Below are positions 10,379-18,413 of a stretch of 64,000 nucleotides of DNA, piece after piece. The position numbers were made by a program, and so were the translations under genes. The notes under the pieces were generated by a model, which did not search any database, was not told where the DNA came from, and worked only from the letters and a program-made list of their open reading frames with translations. The DNA is from Kitasatospora paranensis (GTDB taxonomy: Bacteria > Actinomycetota > Actinomycetes > Streptomycetales > Streptomycetaceae). The number at the start of each line of letters is the position of its first letter. Position 1 is the first letter of the stretch. The stretch is from positions 1,488,001 to 1,552,000 of the forward strand of contig NZ_BAABKV010000001.1 in assembly GCF_039544005.1 (NCBI RefSeq), read 5' to 3'.

Positions 10379-10729
10379 TCACCCGTGCAGGGACGGCTCC
10401 GGTAGCTCGCACGGGGGATGCGCAACCCGCCGCGGCGACATCGAGGCGGGAATTGGCGTCCGGCGACGGGCCGCCGTCCGGTGGTCCGCAACGGCCGCCA
10501 CCGGACCCGGGCCGTGGCCGTTCGCAAGTCGTGACAGGGTCAGGTGGGACAGGGGCAACTGGCCACTCCAGGTCAGCGCGACGAAGCCCGGCTCGGTGAG
10601 GCCGGCGTCGCAGCCCCGGAACGTACCGACGAAGTCCGGGGCGCAACTTGGGCAACGGTCCACCCAGGACGCGACGGGTTTCGGTCCAGTCGCCAGGCAT
10701 GCCGCAGGCGCGAGGATGGAGATCAGCAA
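10379..10729 (-). CDS. hypothetical protein
   Basis: An open frame of 116 codons with a TTG start preceded by GGGAG, and with the third-position GC bias of real genes here. Contains WVDRCPSCAPDFVG with a CxxC pair. No family recognised. It could equally be a chance frame, so confidence is low. Confidence 0.3.
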   Translation of the reverse strand: MLISILAPAACLATGPKPVASWVDRCPSCAPDFVGTFRGCDAGLTEPGFVALTWSGQLPLSHLTLSRLANGHGPGPVAAVADHRTAARRRTPIPASMSPRRVAHPPCELPEPSLHG

Positions 10730-10836
10730 TGCTCCCGGAGTTCCGTCATCACCAGCCCCCGAGCCACCTGCATGTCCGGCACCCCGTCAGCACCGCAGGG
10801 TCTGCGGGCGGCGGACCTGCTGCGGGCGGCGGACCG

Positions 10837-11073
10837 TCAGGCGGCGGCCCGGGGCGCCTGGTCGCGCAGTGCCCAGGCGCGTGTGCGGGCCGCGTCGGCG
10901 GCCCGGACCCCTTGCGCGGCCGGGGTCGTACCCGCCAGGCGCAGCTGCAGACGGTGTATACGCGCGTCGAGGGCGATCGAGATCCGGCGGCGGGAGCCGT
11001 CGCGGACCGCGGTGATGGTTGTGGTGCTCGTGTCCAGGCCCGCGGCGAGGTAGGTCGCGGGCCGGCCCTGCAT
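10837..11073 (-). CDS. hypothetical protein, start uncertain
   Basis: Frame ending QLRLAGTTPAAQGVRAADAA with good coding composition. The same frame is open upstream to about 11240 (RRLLRPPERRPARIARST) but lacks an ATG or GTG before the Met at 11073, so the true 5' end may be lost or frameshifted. It follows the DUF2267 genes in the same direction. No family recognised. Confidence 0.4.
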   Translation of the reverse strand: MQGRPATYLAAGLDTSTTTITAVRDGSRRRISIALDARIHRLQLRLAGTTPAAQGVRAADAARTRAWALRDQAPRAAA

Positions 11074-11240
11074 CGCCAGTTCGGCTGGGATCGCGGCCGC
11101 CGGCTCTGCGCCAGTCAGGCCCCGGTCGGGGGTCGGCAGCTCGTTCTGCCTGGGCAGTGGGATGCCGAGAGCGGCGTCGGCGGTGCTGCGGGCGATCCGG
11201 GCCGGACGTCGCTCGGGTGGGCGCAGCAGGCGGCGGATGC

Positions 11241-11639
11241 TCAGGCGGCGACCGTCAGATCGGCACGGCCGAACAGGAGCGCGTAGCCGCGGGGCAGGTG
11301 GGCGAGGAGGCGGTCAGTGAGAGGGGCGCCGGCGAGGTCGGTGAGGGCGGCCAGGACGGAGGAGGTGTCCCAGCGGGCCGCGGGGAGGCTGGTGCCCAGG
11401 TTGCGGGCGACGGCCTCGACGAAGGCGGGGGCGGGGACCGGCTCGGGGAGGGGGATCTGGGTGGCGAACACGGTGCGGGCCCGTTCGGGCAGCATGACGG
11501 CGAGGTCGCAGCGCTCGTCGCCGGTGAGCTGGGATCCGAGGACGGCCAGGACCGCGTCGAGGACGCGTTCGGCCTCATCGTCGGTGGTGTAGCGGCCGAG
11601 GGTGCGGACCTGCTGAAGAAGACGGCGGTGCCGGGTCAT
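11241..11639 (-). CDS. DUF2267 family protein
   Basis: 132 residues matching the helical DUF2267 fold: YTTDDEAERVLDAVLAVLGS, LTGDERCDLAVMLPERAR, and the typical C-terminal LLAHLPRGYALLFG. Function unknown; such proteins often sit in actinobacterial stress clusters. It has a tandem paralogue 55 bases upstream in the same direction, suggesting duplication and co-transcription. Confidence 0.8.
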   Translation of the reverse strand: MTRHRRLLQQVRTLGRYTTDDEAERVLDAVLAVLGSQLTGDERCDLAVMLPERARTVFATQIPLPEPVPAPAFVEAVARNLGTSLPAARWDTSSVLAALTDLAGAPLTDRLLAHLPRGYALLFGRADLTVAA

Positions 11640-11694
11640 GACGGTGGCCTTCCAGGAGTGGGGCCGGCCGCGCAGTGCGCGGCGGCACGGGACG

Positions 11695-12099
11695 TCAGGG
11701 CCGGTGGCCGGGAGCGGGGCGGCCGAAGAGGAGGTCGTATCCGGGGGGCAGCTGGAACAGGACGCGGTCCAGGAGGTCGTCGCCGGCGGCGTCCGCGGCG
11801 GTGCTCAGCACGGCGCCGGTGTCCCACAGGGCCGTCTGCTCGGTGGCGCCTTCGATCCAGGCCGCGGCAGCCCGCACGAACCGTTCCGGGCTGAGCGGTT
11901 CGGCGGCCTGCAGGGGATTGAGCAGGACCAGGGCGAGGGTCTCGGGCAGACGCGCGGCGAGGGCAGAGCGGACGTTGCCGACCAAGTGGGCACCGAGCAG
12001 GGCCAGCACCACGCGTGCGGCCCGCTCGGCCTCCTCGGGTGTGTCGTACTCGCCGCGTTCTTGAACCTCCTTCAGGAATGCCTCCCATCGAAGAGTCAT
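11695..12099 (-). CDS. DUF2267 family protein (paralogue)
   Basis: 134 residues: MTLRWEAFLKEVQERGEYDTP, then LLGAHLVGNVRSALAARLPE and FQLPPGYDLLFGRP. Same architecture and length as its downstream neighbour but diverged. A clear RBS (GGGAGGGAG) precedes the ATG. Probably the first gene of a small operon running toward 10.8 kb. Confidence 0.8.
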   Translation of the reverse strand: MTLRWEAFLKEVQERGEYDTPEEAERAARVVLALLGAHLVGNVRSALAARLPETLALVLLNPLQAAEPLSPERFVRAAAAWIEGATEQTALWDTGAVLSTAADAAGDDLLDRVLFQLPPGYDLLFGRPAPGHRP

Positions 12100-12149
12100 G
12101 GCGTGTCTCCCTCCCGTCTTTCGAAGGTGTGGTCACCCGCCGGACGGGG

Positions 12150-12480
12150 CGTTCGGGGCCGGCGCGGCGAGGCGCCGTTGAAGAGGCGGGTGAGCTTGAG
12201 GAGCGGCTACGCGGCGGCCGACCCGGTGAAGGGCCGGGTGAGCGCCGCGCCGGTCGGCCGGGTTGCGCGCGGACGAGGGCGCCCACGCCCGGGCAGTCCA
12301 GGAACGTCACCTCCGACAGCGCGAGCACCACCTCGGGATGCACGTCGAGCGCGACGGTCAGGCCGGCGCAGCGAGGGGGCGATGGCGCAGTCGACCGCCC
12401 GCACCGCGAAGGGTTCGCGTTCTGGCGTGCGTACTTGGTGGGGATGGGCTTCCGGCCGGCCCGCAGCGAGGACGGCCCAG
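12150..12480 (-). pseudogene. degraded STAS-domain protein
   Basis: The minus strand reads FAVRAVDCAIAPSLRR, then LTVALDVHPEVVLALSEVTF and LDCPGVGALVRA, then LLKLTRLFNGA, each in a different frame. Together these are the core of a STAS anti-sigma-antagonist domain. The N-terminus is missing and at least two shifts are needed, so it is either a truncated pseudogene or a real gene damaged by several missing bases. Confidence 0.5.
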
Positions 12481-12503
12481 GGAGGACGGTCGGCGGCCGG
12501 GGT

Positions 12504-12544
12504 GTTCCGCACCGCTCCTCGGGGGATGAGGAGCGGTGCGGAAC
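12504..12544 (-). terminator. intrinsic terminator after hsp20
   Basis: A perfect 17-bp inverted repeat (arms 12504-12520 and 12528-12544, starting GTTCCGCACCG) with a 7-base loop lies 15 bases beyond the hsp20 stop. Typical of streptomycete hairpin terminators, which often lack a U-run. Confidence 0.75.
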
Positions 12545-12558
12545 GGCATCGGGACGGG

Positions 12559-12993
12559 TCAGCCTCGGATCTGCTTGCGGTCGCCGCTGTGGCTGATCGC
12601 GATCTTGCGGGGCTTGGCCTTCTCCGCGACCGGGATCTTCAGGGTGAGCACGCCGGCGTCGTAGTCGGCGCTGATCCCGGCCGGGTCGAGGGTGTCGGAG
12701 AGCATGACCTGGCGGGAGAACACACCGAGCGGCCTCTCTGAGAGCTCCCACTTCACGTCCTCGCCCTCGCGGCGGGGCCGGCGCTCGGCCTTGACGGTCA
12801 GCATGTTCCGCTCGACGTCGATGTCGATCGCCTCCGGATCCACACCCGGCAGATCGAAGCAGATCACGTACTCGTCACCGGCACGGTAGGCGTCCAACGG
12901 CATCGGGGTCGGACGCGACCAGGTGCCGGTCGTGTTGAGGAACTGCTGCGTCAGGCGGTCCAGCTCGCGGAACGGGTCGGTGCGCATCAGCAT
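12559..12993 (-). CDS. Hsp20/alpha-crystallin small heat shock protein
   Basis: 144 residues, the normal length of HSP18-type chaperones that hold unfolding proteins. The alpha-crystallin domain runs from about residue 35 ([20 protein letters not shown]) to the GVLTLKIPV signature near residue 123. Start MLMRTDPF has GGAGGTG upstream. Divergent from the HSP18-type regulator at 13103, with overlapping promoters and an inverted repeat between them, which implies that the regulator controls this gene. Confidence 0.92.
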   Translation of the reverse strand: MLMRTDPFRELDRLTQQFLNTTGTWSRPTPMPLDAYRAGDEYVICFDLPGVDPEAIDIDVERNMLTVKAERRPRREGEDVKWELSERPLGVFSRQVMLSDTLDPAGISADYDAGVLTLKIPVAEKAKPRKIAISHSGDRKQIRG

Positions 12994-13045
12994 CGCGAAA
13001 CACCTCCAGGGGAACTCAGGGGGCCAGTGCGCTTCACCTGAAACC

Positions 13046-13096
13046 TTTCTATCGCGTCATCCATCCGATGACAAGTCCGGACGTCGCCTATAGAGT
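13046..13096. promoter_or_regulatory. overlapping divergent promoters with inverted-repeat operator
   Basis: Toward hsp20: TTGTCA (13074-13069) and TAGAAA (13051-13046) on the minus strand, 17-bp spacer. Toward the regulator: ATGACA (13068-13073) and TAGAGT (13091-13096), 17-bp spacer; this -10 ends six bases before ATG 13103, so that mRNA is probably leaderless. The inverted repeat GTCATC-CATCC-GATGAC (13056-13072) overlaps both -35 regions. Confidence 0.6.
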
Positions 13097-13102
13097 GACT
13101 TC

Positions 13103-13788
13103 ATGAGCCAGAAGCACCGCACACCCTCCGTGGACCCTCCCGCGCCCGTCGAGCCCGCTTCCTTCGCCGCCGCCGCCGCGGCTCTGGCCGCCATAGACGA
13201 CGCCGTCCGCACCGCCCGGACCCGCGCGCCCCAGCCGGCCCCCGAAGAACAGGAAGGCCCAGCGCCCGCCCTGGCCGCCGTCCTGCTCCTGCGCGAACTG
13301 CGCACCGAACTCGCCGGCTGGGAAGCGGGCCTCGTGGAGAACGCCCGCGACGCCGGCGCCACCTGGGCCGACCTCGCCCACCCGATGGGCGTCGCCAGCC
13401 GCCAGGCCGCCGAGAACCGCTACCTACGTCTCAAACCCGCCCGCGGCACCCCCGCCCGGCCGCCACCGGCGCCGGACGTGTCAAGGCCGTCCGCGACCGC
13501 CGCGCAGCGCAGCGCACCGTCACCACCTGGGCCCGCGACAACGCCGCCGAACTGCGCGTCCTCGCCGCCCAGCTCGCCGGCCTCGCCGACCTCGCGCCCG
13601 CGGCCGACGCCGCCAGGGCCGCCCTCACCACCGCCTTGGGCGCCGACGACGCCGCCGGCCTCGTGGCACCTCTGGCCGCCATGCGAGCCCACCTCGCAGC
13701 CGACCATGCCCACCTCGCCTCCCGCCTCGACGACCTCACCCACCACACCGACCGGCTCCGCCATGACAGCAACCAACGACGCGCCTGA
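13103..13788 (+). CDS. HSP18-type transcriptional regulator (one frameshift)
   Basis: The N-terminal half holds a helix-turn-helix-like region (VLLLRELRTELAGWEAGLVE, then ATWADLAHPMGVASRQAAEN), matching the regulators found next to hsp18/hsp20 in streptomycetes. After NRYLRLKP the frame breaks near 13445-13475 (one missing base) and continues with GRVKAVRDRRAAQRTV and TTWARDNAAELRVLAAQLAG to TGA at 13786-13788. The C-terminal part is helical and probably dimerises. No RBS is visible; the -10 position suggests leaderless translation. Its stop overlaps the next gene by 26 bases. Confidence 0.75.
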
Positions 13789-14161
13789 CCACCACGGCGA
13801 AAACGCGGAGGACCGCTGGCAGCACATTCAGCACCGGATCGCGGACCTCGAACAGCGGATCCGCACGACCAGCGCCACCGCCATCGCCGCCCTCGACACC
13901 CGCCTGGCCCGCCTCGACGCCATCCGTCAAAGCCTCGCCCAGGACCCCTGGCCCCCACCGGCCACTCCCGGCAAACCCCCGGCCGTCCCAGCACGACAAC
14001 CCGCGCAGGCCACCGCAGCCCATGGCAGACGCCCCGCACACCCCGCCGACCACCGCTCCTTCCGCCCCGGCGCCGCCGACCCACAGCAGTCCCGGGCCGT
14101 CCCGGCCACCCCTGCGGGCAGCCCGAAACAAGCGGCTCGTGCCGGCCGCGCAGCGGCGTGA
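13763..14161 (+). CDS. hypothetical protein with short coiled coil and Pro/Ala-rich tail
   Basis: 132 residues starting MTATNDAPDHHGENAEDRWQ. Residues ~18-55 (HIQHRIADLEQRIRTTS and onward) have a heptad pattern; the rest is Pro/Ala/Arg-rich low complexity. The start lies inside the end of the HSP18-type regulator gene, suggesting translational coupling. No family recognised. Confidence 0.5.
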   Translation: MTATNDAPDHHGENAEDRWQHIQHRIADLEQRIRTTSATAIAALDTRLARLDAIRQSLAQDPWPPPATPGKPPAVPARQPAQATAAHGRRPAHPADHRSFRPGAADPQQSRAVPATPAGSPKQAARAGRAAA

Positions 14162-14237
14162 AGGGCAGGCCCACCGGCCGAGACAGAAGACACGGCCAGG
14201 CACCGAGTCCACCCCGGCGCAGCGGACGCGGTGTCGG

Positions 14238-14639
14238 TCAGGCCGGTCGCTCGGCGTCGGCCCCCGGTCGAACTGCGAGGCTCGGCGGGCAGCCGCCGGA
14301 ACTCACCTGCAGCACCCGCCCCACTCCGGTGCGGCGCAACAGTGCCGCCACCTGTCCGGTCGGGGACACCAGCTGGAGCACGGCGGCCGCCTCGCGGGAG
14401 CGCAGGTGGGCGCGGATGACGGCGTTGAGGCCGCCGGAGTCGCAGAACTCCACCCCGGAGATGTCGAGCACCAGCGCGCCCGCCGCAGCGACCCCATCCA
14501 GCACGTCGGTTACCGCCACGTCCAGCAGCGGGCCCGTGACCTGATCCAGTTCACCCGCCGCTTCCAGCACCGGAGCGCCCTGTCCCGGCCGCGGCAGGAC
14601 ACGGAACGACGGCGGATCGACCTGCCCGGCCACGGTCAT
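14238..14639 (-). CDS. STAS-domain anti-sigma factor antagonist
   Basis: 133 residues with the anti-anti-sigma fold: APVLEAAGELDQVTGPLL and the phosphorylation loop LVLDISGVEFCDSGGLNAVI with the Ser in DSGG. In streptomycetes such proteins sequester RsbW-type kinases and release SigB-like factors. ATG 14639 is chosen because GTGGGGGACG precedes it; the upstream in-frame sequence has no protein-like pattern. No kinase gene is adjacent. Confidence 0.8.
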   Translation of the reverse strand: MTVAGQVDPPSFRVLPRPGQGAPVLEAAGELDQVTGPLLDVAVTDVLDGVAAAGALVLDISGVEFCDSGGLNAVIRAHLRSREAAAVLQLVSPTGQVAALLRRTGVGRVLQVSSGGCPPSLAVRPGADAERPA

Positions 14640-14787
14640 CGGTACGTCCCCCACCGCCACGGTGTCCGTGGCCTCCGATACACCCGCGCTTCGGGTGCAC
14701 CCGGCGGTCGGCGTGCGGGGCGGATCCATACCGTAGCGGTCCGGGCGCCCGGCGTGGCCCGCTCCGCGACACCGGTCCGGGCGGGGG

Positions 14788-15111
14788 TCAGGTCTCGGTC
14801 GGGGGCACCGACCGGTCGGCGGAGTCGCGCGGTTCCTCATTGCGGCCCCAGGCGGCCTCGATGGGCGTGCCCTGGTCGACGAGGTCCCGAGCGCGCATCG
14901 CGATCCGCAGCTGGTAGCGGGAGAAGCGGCGGTGACCGCCGTCCGAGCGCAGCGGGGTGATGAGGCCCTGGTCGCCGAGGGCGCGCAGGAAGCCGGCGGT
15001 GCTGCCGGTCATCTCGGCGGCACGGCCCATCGTGCAGGCGGGGTAGTCGTGGTCGTCAGAGGAATCGGAGCCGGATTCTGGGGTGCGGGGTCGGACGGTG
15101 GTCGCGGTCAC
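14788..15111 (-). CDS. MerR-family transcriptional regulator
   Basis: About 107 residues with a MerR-type winged helix: CTMGRAAEMTGSTAGFLRAL, then GLITPLRSDGGHRRFSRYQL and an IAMRARDLVDQGTPIEAAW dimer helix start. It lacks a long effector-binding domain, like the short MerR proteins common in Streptomyces. The GTG at 15111 has AGAGGTG upstream. Confidence 0.8.
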   Translation of the reverse strand: MTATTVRPRTPESGSDSSDDHDYPACTMGRAAEMTGSTAGFLRALGDQGLITPLRSDGGHRRFSRYQLRIAMRARDLVDQGTPIEAAWGRNEEPRDSADRSVPPTET

Positions 15112-15164
15112 TGCACCTCTTTCACATGCGGTTCGGATGTTCGTGCTGGTTGGTAACGCGCGGA

Positions 15165-15197
15165 GGGGCCCCGGCGCCATTACGGCTCCGGGGCCCC
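15165..15197. terminator. GC-rich hairpin upstream of the MerR gene
   Basis: GGGGCCCCGG at 15165-15174 and CCGGGGCCCC at 15188-15197 form a perfect 10-bp stem with a 13-base loop. It lies 54 bases upstream of the MerR start and is not next to any gene end, so it may be an orphan terminator or a regulatory hairpin in the leader. Confidence 0.4.
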
Positions 15198-16384
15198 GAA
15201 GGGATACATCACCATCTGCCGGCCCTGGGCCGGCTTCCTTGTGTGCGCACGGCCCCAAGGGATGGGGCGTGCGGGGATCGCGTATGCGTGACCGGAAACC
15301 ACCGTCCTTCGCACTCTGGGGGTCTGCGGTGTCCGCCCGGAAAGCACTCCTCACGGGCCGGGCGATCCTGATGGCGCTCTGTCCCTCCGTCCCTCTGTCG
15401 GCACTCTCCGACCTGGTACTGCCAACTGCTTGCACTGCCCCGGCGGCCCGCAAGGCCACCCGGTCCGACAGCCGGCCCCTCCCCCGTCACCTGCCCGGGC
15501 TCCGGAACCCACCGGCGAACCTCCCAGCACGCGCGCCCGCAGCCCGGCGCCTTCACTGGGATACCGCAACCTGCCACTGCTGGTACAGCACCTTCGCCCG
15601 CCGAACTGCAACTGCGGGTCCCACTCGGTGGCAGCCCCTGATACCTGCGGGCCACCGGGCCCGGCCGCCGATCCCGTCGCCGTACTGCACCATCTCTGGC
15701 TTCAGAACCCCGCAACCGTGCCGACCTGCGAACCTCTCGCACAACTCCCGGCAGTTCGTGTCTGCCGGGCACCTCTCGACTGCTGGCTACGAGAGAAACC
15801 ATAGCCACGCCGGAAGGCAATGTCTACTCTGGCCGTAACAGATTTTCCCGCACCCGGAGGGACGGTATTCTTCACCCGCGCAAGGACGGGAAGCAGGGGC
15901 CCGGCCCTGGCCGCGTGAGGTGTAGGCCGCCGCAGCCAGAACGGCACGCGGCGCCTCGCGGCGGCATCGGCAACGAGTATTGAGGAGCAACCGCGCTCGG
16001 ATACGACGCGTGAGGAACCGTGCGCGGCCCCGGGAGTGTGCTGCGGCTACGGCGGCGTACCGGCGGCGGGTGCAGGAGGTGCATCGGCGGTCGGACCGAC
16101 GTCCTGGGGGTTGGGCAGCGGCGGTGTTCGAGCTCCGGCCAGCATTCATGCCGCAGGGTGTGCTGTGCGCCATTGGCGTCCTGTCGAAGGCCGGTTCACC
16201 ACCCCGGCCGCAAACGTGAGCTGGAGTGCCGGAACACTCTGCGAGCCTTCACAGTCGGGTGCCGCCTGCGGGCCCTCAGGCTCTGATCAGCGCCCTGACC
16301 GGGCTCAACGCTTCGGCGAAGGAACCGACGCCTCGGCAGGGATGATTCGTCGGGCGGGACGACAGTCCCCTCGGATTCTCGCCT
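15198..16384. other. 1.2-kb gene desert
   Basis: Open frames on both strands have mixed codon positions, clustered Arg/Pro/Gly residues and no recognisable motif. GC content is visibly lower and less biased between 15.7 and 16.3 kb than in nearby genes. I see no RNA gene. It may be relict DNA or hold an unrecognised RNA. Confidence 0.4.
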
Positions 16385-17515
16385 TCAGGTGTTGTCGGTG
16401 CGGGGGAAGACGTACTCGTCGAGGACCAGGCCGAGGGCGACCGCGGCCGGCACCGCGACCAAGGCCCCCACAAGGCCCAAGAGCGCGCCGCCCAGCAGAA
16501 CCGCGACCACCGTGACGATCGGGTGCACGTCCACCGCGAACTTCATCGCCCTGGGCATGATCAGGTAGTCCTCGAGGAGCCGGAAGGCGATGTAGAAGCC
16601 GGCAGTGGCAAGGGCGACCGGCAGCGATATCGACAGCGCGACCAGACTGACGACGATTCCTCCGATGGTCGAGCCGACCATCGGGACCAGGTCCATCAGT
16701 GCGACGAAGACCCCCAGCGCCCCCGCGTAGGGGACGCCGGTGGCCGCGCACCAGACGAAGGTCGCCAGGCCGGCGACGGCGGAGGTCAGCACGTTGCCCA
16801 GCATGTAGCGGCCCGTGCGGCTGAGGATCTCCTCGGTGATCTCCTCCACCCCCGGGCGCCGGCTGCGCGGGACGAAGCGGTAGCAGAACGCCTTGATGGC
16901 CGGCAGGGCCGCCATGACGTACAGGGTGACGCTGACGACGATCACCGCGGACGTCACGGTACTGAGCAGCAGCCGGCCCGCGCCGAGCACCCCGCCGAAT
17001 ACCCCGGAGGCCGAACCGCCCGAACCCAGCTGCGCCTTGGCGCGCGCGATCAGGTGGTAGTGGTCCTCGATCCGGCCCAGGGTCGACTGATGGTCGTGCA
17101 ACTGCTGCAGCCAGCCCGGCACGGCGTCGACCAGCGCATTCACCTCGTCGTCCACCGGCGGGACGACCACCGCCAAGAGGCCGGCCAGCACCACGCCCAG
17201 CCCCGTCACCACGACCGTCACCGCCCAGGTGCGGCGCAGACCACGGCGTACCAGCCACGCGACCACAGGCTCCAGACTGACCGCGATGAACACCGCGAGG
17301 AGGAGCAGCGTGAGCAGCGATGTGAGCTGGAGGACCGCGTCCACCAGGTGCCACGCCAGCAGTGCGCCCACGCTGAGCGCGAAGCCCACCCGGAACCAGG
17401 ATCTGACCCGCGGCGCGGTGCGTGCCGTGGTCTGGATCCGGGTCCGCGGTCCGCTGCCTCGGCGTGCCGGTGTCAGGTCGCGGGCGGGGTTGCTCGCGGA
17501 CGTGTCTGCGTCCAT
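16385..17515 (-). CDS. AI-2E family (PerM/YdiK-like) transporter
   Basis: 376 residues. A cytoplasmic N-terminus is followed by paired membrane helices (VGALLAWHLVDAVL, LLTLLLLAVFIAVSLEPVVAWL, VVVTGLGVVLAGLLAVVVPP), an extracytoplasmic helical region (NALVDAVPGWLQQLHDHQS), and the family signature VPYAGALGVFVALMDLVPMV followed by GSTIGG and a C-terminal hairpin. Family members export autoinducer-2 or act as ion antiporters; the substrate here is unknown. ATG 17515 is preceded by GAGGAGAAG. Confidence 0.88.
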   Translation of the reverse strand: MDADTSASNPARDLTPARRGSGPRTRIQTTARTAPRVRSWFRVGFALSVGALLAWHLVDAVLQLTSLLTLLLLAVFIAVSLEPVVAWLVRRGLRRTWAVTVVVTGLGVVLAGLLAVVVPPVDDEVNALVDAVPGWLQQLHDHQSTLGRIEDHYHLIARAKAQLGSGGSASGVFGGVLGAGRLLLSTVTSAVIVVSVTLYVMAALPAIKAFCYRFVPRSRRPGVEEITEEILSRTGRYMLGNVLTSAVAGLATFVWCAATGVPYAGALGVFVALMDLVPMVGSTIGGIVVSLVALSISLPVALATAGFYIAFRLLEDYLIMPRAMKFAVDVHPIVTVVAVLLGGALLGLVGALVAVPAAVALGLVLDEYVFPRTDNT

Positions 17516-17704
17516 CGCTTCTCCTCGGGCCCTCGGGTGGTGGGCGGTTGCCCCCTCGCCGCTTGCCGTCTGCCCCCTGAGGTGTGCCGCAGTCCCGGTC
17601 GAGGAGCGGACCGGTGCCGTGAGGCGGCTGGCTCTGTCCACGAGCACCGTGAGCCAAGGCAGGCGGCAGACCCTATGGGCAGCCCCGGCGGCGGAAGCGG
17701 ACGT

Positions 17705-17742
17705 GACGAGGGGCACGCACCGTGTGGTGCGTGCCCCTCGTC
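17705..17742 (-). terminator. strong hairpin terminator after the hydrophobic protein gene
   Basis: A perfect 16-bp stem (arms 17705-17720 and 17727-17742, GACGAGGGGCACGCAC and its complement) with a 6-base loop, 33 bases past the small hydrophobic protein gene. It separates that gene from the AI-2E gene. Confidence 0.75.
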
Positions 17743-17775
17743 CCCGCAGTCCTTCCGGTGTCGCTGGCGGCCCCG

Positions 17776-17946
17776 CTACCAGCGGTACCAGCGGCCGCGG
17801 CTGCCGGAAGCGCCGGTGCCGCGGGCCACGAACCCGAGCAGCCACACCACCAGCACCACGATCGCCACCCACCACAGGGCCTTCAGTGCGAATCCGGCAC
17901 CGAAGAGGACCAGTGCCAGCAGCAGAACAAGAAGAAGCGGAACCAT
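17776..17946 (-). CDS. small hydrophobic membrane protein
   Basis: 56 residues: two near-continuous transmembrane segments (LLLVLLLALVLFGAGFAL, WWVAIVVLVVWLLGFVA) then a Gly/Arg-rich tail ending GRWYRW. This matches a short hydrophobic protein family common in Streptomyces, often beside CsbD. ATG 17946 has GGAGGT upstream. Function unknown; the context suggests envelope stress. Confidence 0.75.
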   Translation of the reverse strand: MVPLLLVLLLALVLFGAGFALKALWWVAIVVLVVWLLGFVARGTGASGSRGRWYRW

Positions 17947-18073
17947 CTCGACCTCCGTCGTCAGCGTCGTCGGCGATCCGCGTGCCCCGGCCTGCGGCAC
18001 ATATTCGGGGAATCTCGGGCCGGGGCAGGGGCAGGCGATGAGCCAGCACAGCTTCGACGAACCGGAGGCCGAC

Positions 18074-18247
18074 ATGAGTGCCAGTGACAAGATCGAGAAC
18101 GCCGCGGACAAGGCCAAGGGCACGGTCAAGGCAGGCGCCGGCAAGGCGACCGGCAACGAGCGCCTGGAGGCCGAGGGCAAGGCCGACAAGGCCAAGGGCG
18201 ACCTCAAGCAGGCGGGCGAGCACATCAAGGACGCCTTCAAGGACTGA
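18074..18247 (+). CDS. CsbD family stress protein
   Basis: 57 residues, highly charged and helical: IENAADKAKGTVKAGAGKAT, GNERLEAEGKADKAKGDL, KQAGEHIKDAF. CsbD proteins are general-stress (SigB-type) proteins of unknown mechanism. GGAGG precedes the start, and a strong palindromic terminator follows the stop. Confidence 0.9.
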   Translation: MSASDKIENAADKAKGTVKAGAGKATGNERLEAEGKADKAKGDLKQAGEHIKDAFKD

Positions 18248-18259
18248 CATACCCGCCTG

Positions 18260-18303
18260 CCCTGTGGCGGTGAGCCACTCCGGAGTGGCTCACCGCCACA
18301 GGG
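18260..18303 (+). terminator. 44-bp perfect palindrome after csbD
   Basis: Arms 18260-18281 and 18282-18303 are exact reverse complements with no unpaired spacer (left arm begins CCCTGTGGCGGTGAG). It begins 13 bases after the CsbD stop. As RNA it would fold to a very stable hairpin, so a terminator is the simplest reading. Confidence 0.75.
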
Positions 18304-18413
18304 CTGAAGCGGCCCGGCAGACCCGGGTGACATCGCTGCGGCGCCCGGCTGACCGGCACAGCCGTCTGGTCCGGCGCCGCACCCGTCCAGAACACCGTGG
18401 AAGGAATCGCACC

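Noticed and set aside
18260-18303. 44-bp palindrome as a recombination or attachment site
   Set aside because: No integrase, tRNA or second copy of the sequence is nearby, and its position right after a stop codon fits termination.
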